From: Pontiellaceae bacterium B1224
GTDB taxonomy: Bacteria; Verrucomicrobiota; Kiritimatiellia; Kiritimatiellales; Pontiellaceae
Direction of reading: 5' to 3'
DNA length: 64,000 nucleotides
Assembly: GCA_029432815.1 (NCBI GenBank)
Contig: JAROBA010000008.1
Span: forward strand, 1 to 64,000
Below the pieces are notes generated by a model. That model was not told where the DNA came from and searched no databases. It worked only from the letters and a program-made list of their open reading frames with translations. Of the stretch, positions 34,502 to 42,759 are shown one piece after another (position 1 is the stretch's first letter; each line of letters begins with the position of its first letter). Made by a program: the position numbers and the translations under genes.

Positions 34502-35209
34502 CTACTTTTTGGAAATGGAGGGCCCGGTTCCTCCCGGGCTTGGTGGAGCGGAAGTCGAGGTGGAACTCGACCCTCCAGTAAGCTGGTGGCGTTTTTCTTC
34601 CTGTTCACAGAGGCCGGTGGCGATTTCGCGGGCGACCCAGGAGATCAGTTGCATCTTCTTTTTGAAAAAACCGCGGGTCAGGCCGATCTTGTGCGACGTG
34701 CGAGTCAGCCAGTTGTGCGGATAGGCGTGGACTTTAACCGAATAGATAATTCCGGCGGGACCGGCGTCGACCACCTGCAGGTGGATTATAACGTCGTATC
34801 GCCCGAAGAAGCGTTTCCCGCTGGCCATGACGATGAAGTTGAATGAATGCTCGTCCGTCTGCTTGCGGTAGAGCTCAACGATGTCGGTGCGCTTCCCGTT
34901 TTCGTTGATGTAGTAATAGGTGCCGGGATCCGTTTCAAAGACTGGAAAGTCGACAGTTCCATCCTCGGAAATAGAGCGGGCAAATTCTTCCTGAACGGCC
35001 GGAAGAAGATCCTGTTGTTTAAGAACAATGCAGGCGGTTTCGAACTGAATCGGCAGTACTTCGCTGGTTCCGAGCCGGATGCATTTTTTCTGTAGAACGT
35101 TCAGCCCAACTGGATTTGTCACTAGATCGGCGGTATTCACCGCCCATGCCGAGAGTGTCAGAAAGAACAAACAGATATATAACGCCAACCGTTTCATAGG
35201 AAAGCGCAT
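34502..35209 (-). CDS. Exported hypothetical protein
   Basis: 235 residues (or 231 from the second ATG). Signal peptide (about 5-23, LALYICLFFLTLSAWA), a mixed alpha/beta body with TYYYINENGKRTDI and RYDVIIHLQVVDAGPAGIIYSVKV, and a Ser/Thr/Pro/Gly-rich C-terminal tail (SSSTSTSAPPSPGGTGPS). No family recognised. It is convergent with the ThuA-ankyrin gene and 108 bases upstream of the cysI stop, on the same strand as cysI. Confidence 0.65.
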   Translation of the reverse strand: MRFPMKRLALYICLFFLTLSAWAVNTADLVTNPVGLNVLQKKCIRLGTSEVLPIQFETACIVLKQQDLLPAVQEEFARSISEDGTVDFPVFETDPGTYYYINENGKRTDIVELYRKQTDEHSFNFIVMASGKRFFGRYDVIIHLQVVDAGPAGIIYSVKVHAYPHNWLTRTSHKIGLTRGFFKKKMQLISWVAREIATGLCEQEEKRHQLTGGSSSTSTSAPPSPGGTGPSISKK

Positions 35210-35317
35210 TAGATGGGATTGGGTGCCCGTTGTTCAATGATGGAATGCGTTAAATGTGACGATTGAGATGTGAATGTTTTAATAGAGTTCACTCCTCACG
35301 TTTCAATCGTCACGTCT

Positions 35318-37042
35318 TCAGATCCCGCTGGAGAGAAATCCCTCGGGGTTTTTATGGAAGTCGCGGCCGTCGTAGATGGCCGGGACGACGTCGGTGCGGA
35401 CGAGGTAGTCGCCGAAGCCTTCGTTTTTTTTCCGATCCTTGGAATAACTTTCAATGAGCGGTTCCAGGGTCTGGAGGATTTCCTCTTCGCCGATGTTCTC
35501 TTTGTAGAGCTTCACAAGGCGAGTGCCTTTTCCATCGCCGCCGAGATACAGATTGTATTTTCCCGGCGCTTTTCCGACGAAGGCAATTTCGGCCAGAAAG
35601 GGGCGAGCGCATCCATTTGGGCAACCGGTCATACGAATCACGATCGGCTGATCGGCGAGGCCGTTCTTTTCAACGATGGCTTCGAGCTTGGTAATCAGAT
35701 CGGGCAAGTAGCGTTCAGCTTCCGCCATCGCCAGTCCACAGGTGGGCAGGGCTACACAGGCCATACTGTTCTGGCGCAGAACCGAAGCTTCTTTGCGATA
35801 CAATCCGTGTTCGATCGCCAGTTTTTCAATCTTGGCTTTTTTGCTCTTGGCCACTTGCGCCACAATCAGATTCTGCGTGGCGGTTATGCGGAAGTTGCCT
35901 TTATGCACATCGGCAATTTTCAGCAGGCCGGTCATCATTTGCCGGCCGCCTTCTTTGTCGGTAATCCGTCCGTGTTCGATGAACATCGTAAGGTTCCAGG
36001 TGCCGTCCGCGTTTTCAACCCAGCCGAAACGGTCGGAATGCATCGTAAATTCGTAGGGCTTCGCCTTTTTGAATTTCACGCCGGAACGCTCTTCCACATG
36101 CTTTTTGAAAGCGTCCACGCCCATATCGTCGATGGTGTATTTCAGACGGGCATGTTTGCGATTTATGCGGTCGCCGAAATCGCGTTGCGTGGTGACGAAA
36201 GCTTCGGCCACTTTGAAAATAGCTGTAGGGGCAACAAAACCGAATGGTTTCGCAATCTGCGGATAGGTATCCGCTTCTCCGTGACTGCTACCCATGCCGC
36301 CGCCAGCCAAAACGTTGTAGCCTTCGAGTTTGCCGTCTTTAATGATAGCGACAAAGCTGAGGTCGTTGCCGTTCACATCCACATCGTTATGCGGCGGAAT
36401 GGCCATGGCAATTTTAAATTTGCGAGGCAGATAGGTGTCGCCGTAGATCGGTTCAACTTCTTCGCTGAAATCCACGATCTTTTCCTGATCGAGCCAGATT
36501 TCATGATAGGCGGCGGTTTTCGGCAACAGATGTTTGCTGATGGCTGCCGCATCTTTATAAACCTGTTCGTGGAGTTCAGATTCCATTGGGTTGGTGTTGC
36601 AGAGCACGTTTCGGTTCACATCGCCGCAGGCCGCAATGGAATCGATCATCGCTTTGTTGATGCCTTGAATCAGCGGTTTGACGTTCTTCTTGAAAATGCC
36701 GTGATACTGGAAGGTCTGGCGCGTGGTCAGACGGATGCCGCCGCCAGTTAATTCGCGGGAAATGGCATCGATGGCTTTCCACTGTTCGGAAGTTATGACG
36801 CCGCCCGGCAAACGGGCACGGAGCATGAACGTGTGGAGCGGTTCCAGTTTTTCGTGCCGGCGCTCGTCGCGAATGTCGCGGTCGTCCTGCTGATAGAACC
36901 CATGAAATTTAGTCAACTGCGTATCATCCGGGGACAAGGCACCGGTGATGGGATCCAGTAACCCTTCTTCAATGGTTCCGCGCAGATGATGACTGCGGGC
37001 TTTAATATGCTCATTTTCACTTAGTTGTTTTTCTTCAGACAT
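35318..37042 (-). CDS. cysI: Sulfite reductase hemoprotein (beta) subunit
   Basis: 574 residues. Reduces sulfite to sulfide for cysteine synthesis at a siroheme/4Fe-4S centre. The cluster ligands are present as C-x5-C in CVALPTC and C-x3-C in TGCPNGCARP, with the same spacing as E. coli CysI. The N-terminal parachute-like region TRQTFQYHGIFK and the sulfite/siroheme-binding Arg/Lys segments (LPGGVITSEQWK) are recognisable. Follows cysJ by 11 bases. Dissimilatory DsrAB is excluded by length and by the cysJ partner. Confidence 0.95.
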   Translation of the reverse strand: MSEEKQLSENEHIKARSHHLRGTIEEGLLDPITGALSPDDTQLTKFHGFYQQDDRDIRDERRHEKLEPLHTFMLRARLPGGVITSEQWKAIDAISRELTGGGIRLTTRQTFQYHGIFKKNVKPLIQGINKAMIDSIAACGDVNRNVLCNTNPMESELHEQVYKDAAAISKHLLPKTAAYHEIWLDQEKIVDFSEEVEPIYGDTYLPRKFKIAMAIPPHNDVDVNGNDLSFVAIIKDGKLEGYNVLAGGGMGSSHGEADTYPQIAKPFGFVAPTAIFKVAEAFVTTQRDFGDRINRKHARLKYTIDDMGVDAFKKHVEERSGVKFKKAKPYEFTMHSDRFGWVENADGTWNLTMFIEHGRITDKEGGRQMMTGLLKIADVHKGNFRITATQNLIVAQVAKSKKAKIEKLAIEHGLYRKEASVLRQNSMACVALPTCGLAMAEAERYLPDLITKLEAIVEKNGLADQPIVIRMTGCPNGCARPFLAEIAFVGKAPGKYNLYLGGDGKGTRLVKLYKENIGEEEILQTLEPLIESYSKDRKKNEGFGDYLVRTDVVPAIYDGRDFHKNPEGFLSSGI

Positions 37043-37053
37043 TGGAAATCTCC

Positions 37054-38865
37054 TTAATACACGTCTTTCTGGTAGCGGCCGTCTTTGCGGAGCTGGACGA
37101 GGTAATCTTCGGCTTCTTCAGTGGAATAGCCACCTTTTTCGACGACGACATCGAGCAGGGCCTGATGCACATCGCGCGCCATGCGGGATTCATCGCCGCA
37201 GACATAAATGTGGGCGCCGCGCTGAATCCAGTTCCATATTTCGTTGGCCTGCTCTGCGATGCGGTGCTGGACATAGACTTTATTTTCCTGGTCGCGCGAA
37301 AAGGCGAGGTCGATTTTGTTCAACACGCCGTCCGCAAGAAAGTCCTGCCACTCCGTCTGGTAGAGGAAATCTTCGGTAAAGTGCGGGTTGCCGAAAAACA
37401 GCCAGTTGTCGCCGGATGCTTCCTGAGCGGCGCGTTCCTGCACAAAGGCGCGGAACGGCGCAATGCCGGTGCCCGGACCGATCATAATGACCGGTTTGCT
37501 GCCATCTTCCGGCAGGCGGAAGTTGTCGTTGGATTCAACATAAATCAGGACATCTTCGCCTTCTTTGAGGCGATGGCCGAGGTAGCCCGATGCGCCGCCG
37601 AGGTGATAGTGCCCATGCGCTTCGTATTCCACCACGCCGAGTGTCAGGTGCACTTCCTCTTCCACCTCCGCCTGGCTGGAGGCGATGGAATAAAGGCGCG
37701 GTGTCAATTTGCGCAACAGGCCGATGAATGCTTCGGCTTCCACGCTTCCGGGATATTCGCGAACCACATCAATGATCTGGCGCGTATCCACATAGTCGTG
37801 CAATGATTCCGTTTCGGCGGCGATAGCGCGTAGCTCGTCGTGATCAATCAGCTCGGCATAGTCGGTCACAAAAGCGGGGTGGAGCAGGGTGAGCTCAAAG
37901 GTTTCTGTAAGCGCTTCTTTCACGCTGCGCGGTTCATCGTGCACATGCACGGTGGCTTCAGCATCCAGTTTCAGCAGTGAAAGCAGATCGTTCACGAGCT
38001 CTTCGTCGTTTTTGAACCAGACGCCCAGCGAATCGCCCGGCAGATAGTTCAGGCCGGATTCTTCCAGATCAATTTCGATGTGGCGGATATCCTTTTCGGA
38101 GTTGCGGCCGGTAATTTTCTGGCAGGTGAGCAGGCGGGTCTTCAGCGGTTTTTTGCGGCTGTAGTGCGCCACCGGTGTGGCAACAGTCCCGAAACTTCCA
38201 AAGGCTGGAGCGGCCCCCGGGGCGGCTCCTTCCGGAATGAGGGCTTTCATGGTTTCGACTGCTTTCGGAATCCAGGCTTCGGCTTCGTCGTCGAAATCAA
38301 CATCAAGGTCCATACGGTCGAGCACCCGTTCTCCGCCGAGTTCTTCCAGACGATTATCGAAGTCCTTGCCGGTTTTTCCGAAAAATTGGTAGCTGCTGTC
38401 GCCGAGGCCGAGTACGCAGAATTTAAAATCTTTCAGTTTCGGAGCTTTGGTGGAGTGCAGAAATTCGACGAGTGCCAATGCGTCGTCCGGCGGATCGCCT
38501 TCGCCCTGGGTGCTGATCACGATGGCAACGTATTTCAGTTTTTTGAGATTTTTCTCCTTAAACTTGCCCATGGAAAATAGCTCGACGGGAATGCCTGCCT
38601 CCTGTGCCGCCTCCTTCAGCTCTTCCGCCACCGAGCGCGAGTGCCCGGTTTGAGAGCCATAAAGAATGGTAAGCACATTGTCCGAATCGCCTGCCGGTGC
38701 ACCGACCGACATGGCCTGGCCACTGCTCTGGGCGCTGAGGCCGGTAAAGTAGCCGCCCACCCAGGCGAGTTGGGAGGAAGATAGCGTGGAAGCCAGCGCG
38801 TTAAGCTGACCGACGAGCTGGGCGTCGAGCCCGGCATTTGCTCCGAATGTAGGTTGTATTGACAT
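37054..38865 (-). CDS. cysJ: Sulfite reductase flavoprotein (alpha) subunit
   Basis: 603 residues. Passes electrons from NADPH via FAD and FMN to CysI. Flavodoxin-like FMN domain (about 65-205; TILYGSQTGHSRSVAEEL, STQGEGDPPDDA, LGLGDSSYQFFGKTG), then a ferredoxin reductase part with FAD motif RLYSIASS and GGASGYLG, NADP site MIGPGTGIAPFRAFVQER, and the C-terminal aromatic YQKDVY. First gene of the cysJI operon. The upstream gap to mqnD is 177 bases. Confidence 0.95.
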   Translation of the reverse strand: MSIQPTFGANAGLDAQLVGQLNALASTLSSSQLAWVGGYFTGLSAQSSGQAMSVGAPAGDSDNVLTILYGSQTGHSRSVAEELKEAAQEAGIPVELFSMGKFKEKNLKKLKYVAIVISTQGEGDPPDDALALVEFLHSTKAPKLKDFKFCVLGLGDSSYQFFGKTGKDFDNRLEELGGERVLDRMDLDVDFDDEAEAWIPKAVETMKALIPEGAAPGAAPAFGSFGTVATPVAHYSRKKPLKTRLLTCQKITGRNSEKDIRHIEIDLEESGLNYLPGDSLGVWFKNDEELVNDLLSLLKLDAEATVHVHDEPRSVKEALTETFELTLLHPAFVTDYAELIDHDELRAIAAETESLHDYVDTRQIIDVVREYPGSVEAEAFIGLLRKLTPRLYSIASSQAEVEEEVHLTLGVVEYEAHGHYHLGGASGYLGHRLKEGEDVLIYVESNDNFRLPEDGSKPVIMIGPGTGIAPFRAFVQERAAQEASGDNWLFFGNPHFTEDFLYQTEWQDFLADGVLNKIDLAFSRDQENKVYVQHRIAEQANEIWNWIQRGAHIYVCGDESRMARDVHQALLDVVVEKGGYSTEEAEDYLVQLRKDGRYQKDVY

Positions 38866-39042
38866 TTTCTGTTAAATCCTTGTTTCTATACCTATCAACT
38901 GAGCAGTTTTTCAATGCGCTCAGATCGTTGGTTTTTGAAATTGATGGGGCGGATAATAACGTTAAAGATGATCGGATCAATCATAAATTTAAAAAACTGT
39001 ACATGATTTACATGATTTATATACCCATAGAATGGTAAGTAA
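38866..39042. promoter_or_regulatory. Divergent gap cysJ / mqnD
   Basis: 177 A+T-rich bases between divergent starts, so promoters for both operons should lie here. A direct repeat ACATGATTT-ACATGATTT is seen at about 39002-39020, close to the mqnD start, and could be an activator or repressor half-site pair. No -10/-35 pair is convincing. Confidence 0.4.
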
Positions 39043-39831
39043 ATGAATATGACCCCTGTAAATATTGGATATTCGACCTGTCCAAACGATACTTTTATCT
39101 TCTGCAAGCTGGCAAAACAGCCGGATGTTGTGGCTCATTTGTACGATGTTGAGACGCTCAATGAGTGGGCTTTTGAAGAGAAGCTGGATGTAACTAAACT
39201 ATCCTTTCATACCTGGTTGCTCGTTCAGGAACATTATGCACTGCTTCAGTGCGGATCGGCTTTGGGCCGAGGCTGCGGACCGCTGGTGATTTCCAAGGCC
39301 GGGAAAACGCTGACGAATGATTCGGTCATTGCGGTTCCTGGGGAGTTCACCACTGCGCATCTTCTGCTCCGCTTATGGAATCCAGACCTTGGAAACCGGA
39401 TTTTCATACCGTTTGATCAGATTATGGAGGCCGTCGAGTCTGGCAGGGCCGATGCGGGGGTCATCATTCACGAAGGGCGGTTTGTCTACAAAGAGCAGGG
39501 TTTCCAATGTCTGGAAGATCTGGGCAATTGGTGGGAGGCCACAACCGGGCAGCCGATTCCGCTCGGATGTATTGCGGCGCACAAAAAACTGGGGTTGGAA
39601 AAAATTGCCGAGATCGAGCAACGACTGAAAGATTCCATTCAGAGCGCATTTGATGATCCGGAATCGACCAAAGACTATGTAACCGAACACGCGCAGGAAC
39701 TGGCGGATGATGTGACTGCCGAACACATCAAAACCTATGTAAATGACTTTACGCTCGATCTCGGCGATGAAGGCCGGGCCGCAATTGCCAAGCTGCAGAA
39801 AATGGCAAAGGAAGCAGGAATAATTAGATAG
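39043..39831 (+). CDS. mqnD: 1,4-dihydroxy-6-naphthoate synthase
   Basis: 262 residues (start at 39043 or, two codons later, 39049). Last dedicated step to the naphthoate in the futalosine menaquinone route, acting on cyclic dehypoxanthine futalosine. The type 2 periplasmic-binding-like fold shows NIGYSTCPNDTFIFCKL, the MqnD hallmark, with LDVTKLSFHTWL, GCGPLVISK and PGEFTTAHLLLRLW. No signal peptide, so cytoplasmic. The palindrome copy at 39502 encodes FQCLE. First gene of the mqn cluster. Confidence 0.94.
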   Translation: MNMTPVNIGYSTCPNDTFIFCKLAKQPDVVAHLYDVETLNEWAFEEKLDVTKLSFHTWLLVQEHYALLQCGSALGRGCGPLVISKAGKTLTNDSVIAVPGEFTTAHLLLRLWNPDLGNRIFIPFDQIMEAVESGRADAGVIIHEGRFVYKEQGFQCLEDLGNWWEATTGQPIPLGCIAAHKKLGLEKIAEIEQRLKDSIQSAFDDPESTKDYVTEHAQELADDVTAEHIKTYVNDFTLDLGDEGRAAIAKLQKMAKEAGIIR

Positions 39832-39896
39832 CAACGAATTTATGGAAAGCAACGAATCCCACCGTGATCATTCGTTGCTTTCCATTCATTCGCTGC
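39831..39896. repeat. Solo hairpin, GCAACGAAT family (empty copy)
   Basis: Arms 39831-39857 and 39870-39896 (27 bp each) are complementary at 24 of 27 positions, with a 12-base loop. Each arm has GCAACGAAT twice, separated by nTATGGAAA-like sequence. It begins at the last base of the mqnD stop and ends next to the mqnB ribosome site AAAAGG. The same arms occur around the GxxExxY gene further down. Confidence 0.92.
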
Positions 39897-39916
39897 AAAG
39901 AAAAGGTTTTAAATGA
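39842..39916 (+). CDS. Possible 24-codon leader ORF inside the hairpin
   Basis: An ATG within the left arm (39842) opens a 24-codon frame starting MESNE that runs through the hairpin and ends in a TGA overlapping the ATG of mqnB-mqnP (ATGA at 39913). The GxxExxY frame starts from the equivalent ATG of its own arm with the same MESNE. There is no strong ribosome site before it, so translation is uncertain; it may simply result from the repeat. Confidence 0.3.
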   Translation: MESNESHRDHSLLSIHSLQRKGFK

Positions 39917-41325
39917 TTGGAATTTTATTTGCCACACAGATGGAGGCGCAGCCTTTTCTCGACTGCGGAGTTCCGGATGGAGTCACCGTTGAAATTTCCG
40001 AGGAGATGGGGCTGGAAGCAGCTCGTATTGCCACGGAAAAGCTGGTGGAGCAGGGGTGCACCACCATTATCAATGCCGGTGTTTGCGGGGCGCTGAATAA
40101 CCGTCTTGAGCGCGGAGGCGTCTATCGGGTTTCGATGGTCAGCATCGAAGCGCTGAAAGCGGCGGTGAACGTGGGGGTCGGGATTGGACTCAAACGGCTG
40201 GTGAGTGTGGATGAGCCGGTCTTTGACCCGAAACGGAAAAAAGAACTCTCTAAATATGGCGAGCTGGTCGATATGGAAGGGTATGCCGTCGCGCGGGTCT
40301 GCGAGGCTCATGAGATTCCCTGTATTCTGATTAAAGGCGTAACCGACTTCGGCGATGGGAATGGGAAAGACGATATTCAAAAACACATCGCCCCGGTTTC
40401 CGAAACCGTGGCGGAGGCCCTTTTTGGTATTGTAGAAGCGGCGGGAAACCGCGTTGCGTCAGAGCCGTGTGACGAGGAAACGCGGCAGGAACCGACGTCT
40501 ACATTGAAGAAGCTCCACTCGTTCACAAAAGTGGAGCACACCGTCTTCAGTCTTCCGTTGCTGTTTGCGGGCGCGTGGATCGGTGCGGGGGGCATGCCCT
40601 CCCTTAAATCCCTTTTGCTGATCGCGCTGGCGGGCGTGGGTGCCCGTGTTTTTGGAATGGCAATTAACCGCATCCTGGATAAAAACATTGATGCTGAAAA
40701 TCCACGCACAAAGAATCGCGAACTGGCGAGCGGAACTCTTTCGATGGCACAGGGCTGTTGTGTGGCCGGGGTGGGGCTCGTGTTCTATTTTCTGGCCTGC
40801 TGGTTATTGGGTCCGATGGTCTTTAAGCTGTCGCTGGTGCCGTTGGTTCCTCTGTCGATCTATTCTCTGCTGAAACGCTTCACTCCGTTGTGTCACTATG
40901 GCATCGGGGTCTGTCTGGCGGTCGCTCCGATCGCGGCCTTTATTGCCGTCACCAATTCGCTGGTTTTGCCGTCTCCGCTGATTCTTCTGGCGATCTTCTC
41001 GTTCTTCTGGATCAGTGGGTTCGATATTATTTACGCTATGTTGGATATCGATTTTGACCGTGCCAACCGAATACGCAGCGTACCTGCCGCACTAGGAATG
41101 AAAGGGGCGCAGGTGGTTGCAGCCATCACGCATCTCGTTGCATTCGCAGCGTTGGTGTTGCTTTGGATTCCAACCGATTCTGTTTTAGCAACGCTGGCGC
41201 TGCTGATTTCAGCCGGAGCATTCGGCGCGGCCTACTTGCAAAACATCCCGATTCCCGTTAGATTTTTCCCGATCTCAGCGATTGCCGGAATCGCCGGAGC
41301 ATGTGTGGTGCTGTTCGGTAGATAG
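39913..41325 (+). CDS. Fused futalosine hydrolase (MqnB) and UbiA prenyltransferase (MqnP)
   Basis: 470 residues. About 1-175 is a nucleoside phosphorylase/hydrolase fold: MIGILFATQMEAQPFLDCG, TTIINAGVCGALNNRL, the substrate Glu/Met segment LVDMEGYAVARV and the base-contact Asp in GVTDFGDGN. It would cleave futalosine (MqnB). About 190-470 is a UbiA prenyltransferase with eight or nine helices and the Mg-diphosphate motif NRILDKNIDAENPRTKNRE, plus the second motif DIDFDRANRIRSVP. It would prenylate the dihydroxynaphthoate (MqnP). Two normally separate enzymes are joined in frame. In the mqn cluster after mqnD. Confidence 0.9.
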   Translation: MIGILFATQMEAQPFLDCGVPDGVTVEISEEMGLEAARIATEKLVEQGCTTIINAGVCGALNNRLERGGVYRVSMVSIEALKAAVNVGVGIGLKRLVSVDEPVFDPKRKKELSKYGELVDMEGYAVARVCEAHEIPCILIKGVTDFGDGNGKDDIQKHIAPVSETVAEALFGIVEAAGNRVASEPCDEETRQEPTSTLKKLHSFTKVEHTVFSLPLLFAGAWIGAGGMPSLKSLLLIALAGVGARVFGMAINRILDKNIDAENPRTKNRELASGTLSMAQGCCVAGVGLVFYFLACWLLGPMVFKLSLVPLVPLSIYSLLKRFTPLCHYGIGVCLAVAPIAAFIAVTNSLVLPSPLILLAIFSFFWISGFDIIYAMLDIDFDRANRIRSVPAALGMKGAQVVAAITHLVAFAALVLLWIPTDSVLATLALLISAGAFGAAYLQNIPIPVRFFPISAIAGIAGACVVLFGR

Positions 41326-41328
41326 TTG

Positions 41329-41355
41329 GCAACGAATGTATGGAAAGCAACGAAT
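41329..41355. repeat. Left 27-bp inverted repeat of GxxExxY unit
   Basis: Identical (27/27, as reverse complement) to 42156-42182. It begins three bases after the mqnB-mqnP stop and contains the first ATG of the GxxExxY frame (41340). It differs from the left arm of the solo hairpin at 39831 at only one position (T to G at the tenth base). Confidence 0.95.
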
Positions 41356-42152
41356 GCTCTTCTTGTATGAAAAAAGGAACTAATAATCCAAAGGTGCTTT
41401 ATCCAGAGCTCTCGTACTCAATAATAGGGGCTGCGATGGATGTGCATAATGAGCTCGGTCCTGGTTGGGACGAATGGGATTATCACAAAGCAATGATACA
41501 GGCTTTGGAAAAACAAGGACATTCTGTAGGAAGTCATGATCGAAAGAATCTAATTCATAGGGACGTATCAGTTGATCTATTTGAACTCGATATCCTTGTT
41601 GATAATCTGATCATTCTTGAACTGAAACACCTTAAGGAAGATTTTAATCCAGTACACTTCACCCAGCTGATAAATTATCTCAAGTGTTGGGATGTGAACT
41701 TGGGGCTTTTAATTAACTTTGGTCTAAACCAGCTACGGTATAAGCGTGTGCCGTTTTCAGAAACGAATGCTTCACTAGAATATATTGGTTATTGGGACGA
41801 ATTGCCTCGTTCCGATAGGGAGATAGTGGCGCAAGCAGTTAAGGAGCTTCTAACCGTCGTTGGTTCTGGATATGGAGCAGACGTTTTTAAGAAACTATTG
41901 AAAACTGAGTTGGATTTCATGGCTGTGAGTTTTGAGAAATTGAGCATTATTCCTACTTATGGTGATATGAGGTTTGGAGAAAGAGATGTTGATGCAATTT
42001 CTTTTGGGGCAAAATCGGTTGTATCCGTTTCCGCGAGTTCATCTGCCACTGATTTGAGCTATTTAAAAACCTATATGAAACAATCGGGTAGACCTTATGG
42101 GATACTGGTTAATTTGGATAAATCAAAAGTACAGGTAAGAGGAGTTCTTTAG
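41340..42152 (+). CDS. GxxExxY family protein, between perfect inverted repeats
   Basis: 270 residues from 41340, or 261 from the ATG at 41367. Residues about 22-130 match the GxxExxY family: YPELSYSIIGAAMDVHNELG, then the motif GWDEWDY, FELDILVDNLIILELKHL, FTQLINYLKCWDVNLGLLINF. The D...ExK-like arrangement suggests the PDDEXK nuclease fold proposed for this family, but the function is unknown. An extra C-terminal part (about 145-270) is not part of the usual approximately 125-residue family. A+T-richer than its neighbours and lacking the 15-bp palindrome, so probably inserted into the mqn operon. Confidence 0.85.
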   Translation: MESNECSSCMKKGTNNPKVLYPELSYSIIGAAMDVHNELGPGWDEWDYHKAMIQALEKQGHSVGSHDRKNLIHRDVSVDLFELDILVDNLIILELKHLKEDFNPVHFTQLINYLKCWDVNLGLLINFGLNQLRYKRVPFSETNASLEYIGYWDELPRSDREIVAQAVKELLTVVGSGYGADVFKKLLKTELDFMAVSFEKLSIIPTYGDMRFGERDVDAISFGAKSVVSVSASSSATDLSYLKTYMKQSGRPYGILVNLDKSKVQVRGVL

Positions 42153-42155
42153 TGG

Positions 42156-42182
42156 ATTCGTTGCTTTCCATACATTCGTTGC
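42156..42182. repeat. Right 27-bp inverted repeat of GxxExxY unit
   Basis: Perfect reverse complement of 41329-41355, starting three bases after the GxxExxY stop and ending just before AAAAGGG, the ribosome-site region of ubiX. The solo hairpin's right arm is likewise followed by an AAAAGG before mqnB. Confidence 0.95.
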
Positions 42183-42198
42183 AGAAAAGGGTTCGATT

Positions 42199-42759
42199 AT
42201 GAAATTAATTGTGGCAATGACGGGCGCCTCTGGTGCGCTGGCAACGAAGCTGTTGATTGAAAAATCGATCTGGCCGGTTACGCTTGTTGTGAGCCGAATG
42301 GGCAAAGTGGTCTATGAACAGGAGGCCGGTCCCATTGCTGAGCTCGAAGAGCTGGCTTCCGAAGTTTGGAAGGATTCCGACCTGACGGCTACCATTGCCT
42401 CCGGTTCGGTTCCAACCCTTGGAATGGTGATCATGCCGTGTTCTGCAAACACGCTGGGGAAGGTGGCTGCGGGCATTGCGGATTCGCTGGTGACCCGCGC
42501 GGCGCATTGCCAGCTGAAGGAGGGGCGCAAAGTGGTGCTGTGTGTTCGCGAAGCACCGTGGACGTTGTTGAATGCGCAGAATGCCGAGCGCGTGGCGGCG
42601 GCCGGCGGAACGATTATGCCGATGTCTCCTCCATACTACTTTATGATGGGCCGCGATCCGGATACCGTTTCGGTGAAGGAAATGCTGGGTCACTATTGCG
42701 ACCATGTGCTGTCGCTGTTTGGCCAGCCTTCACCTGAAACCTGGGAGGATATCCGATGA
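42199..42759 (+). CDS. ubiX: UbiX-family flavin prenyltransferase
   Basis: 186 residues. Makes prenylated FMN for UbiD-type decarboxylases; in the futalosine pathway the carboxyl group of naphthoate is removed by such an enzyme. UbiX features: VAMTGASGALATKLL (FMN loop), VVSRMGKVVYE, VIMPCSANTLGKVAAGIADSLVTRAA, LKEGRKVVLCVREAPW. The UbiD-like partner is not in the window. It overlaps menG by four bases (ATGA). Confidence 0.92.
   Translation: MKLIVAMTGASGALATKLLIEKSIWPVTLVVSRMGKVVYEQEAGPIAELEELASEVWKDSDLTATIASGSVPTLGMVIMPCSANTLGKVAAGIADSLVTRAAHCQLKEGRKVVLCVREAPWTLLNAQNAERVAAAGGTIMPMSPPYYFMMGRDPDTVSVKEMLGHYCDHVLSLFGQPSPETWEDIR

Noticed and set aside
35270-36751. 493-codon plus-strand frame opposite cysI
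   Set aside because: Antisense shadow of cysI, whose iron-sulfur and siroheme motifs are complete.
39913-41325. Frameshift joining two separate genes mqnB and mqnP
   Set aside because: The frame is continuous with a natural linker and no internal ribosome site or start near residue 185, so I treat it as a real fusion, pending resequencing.
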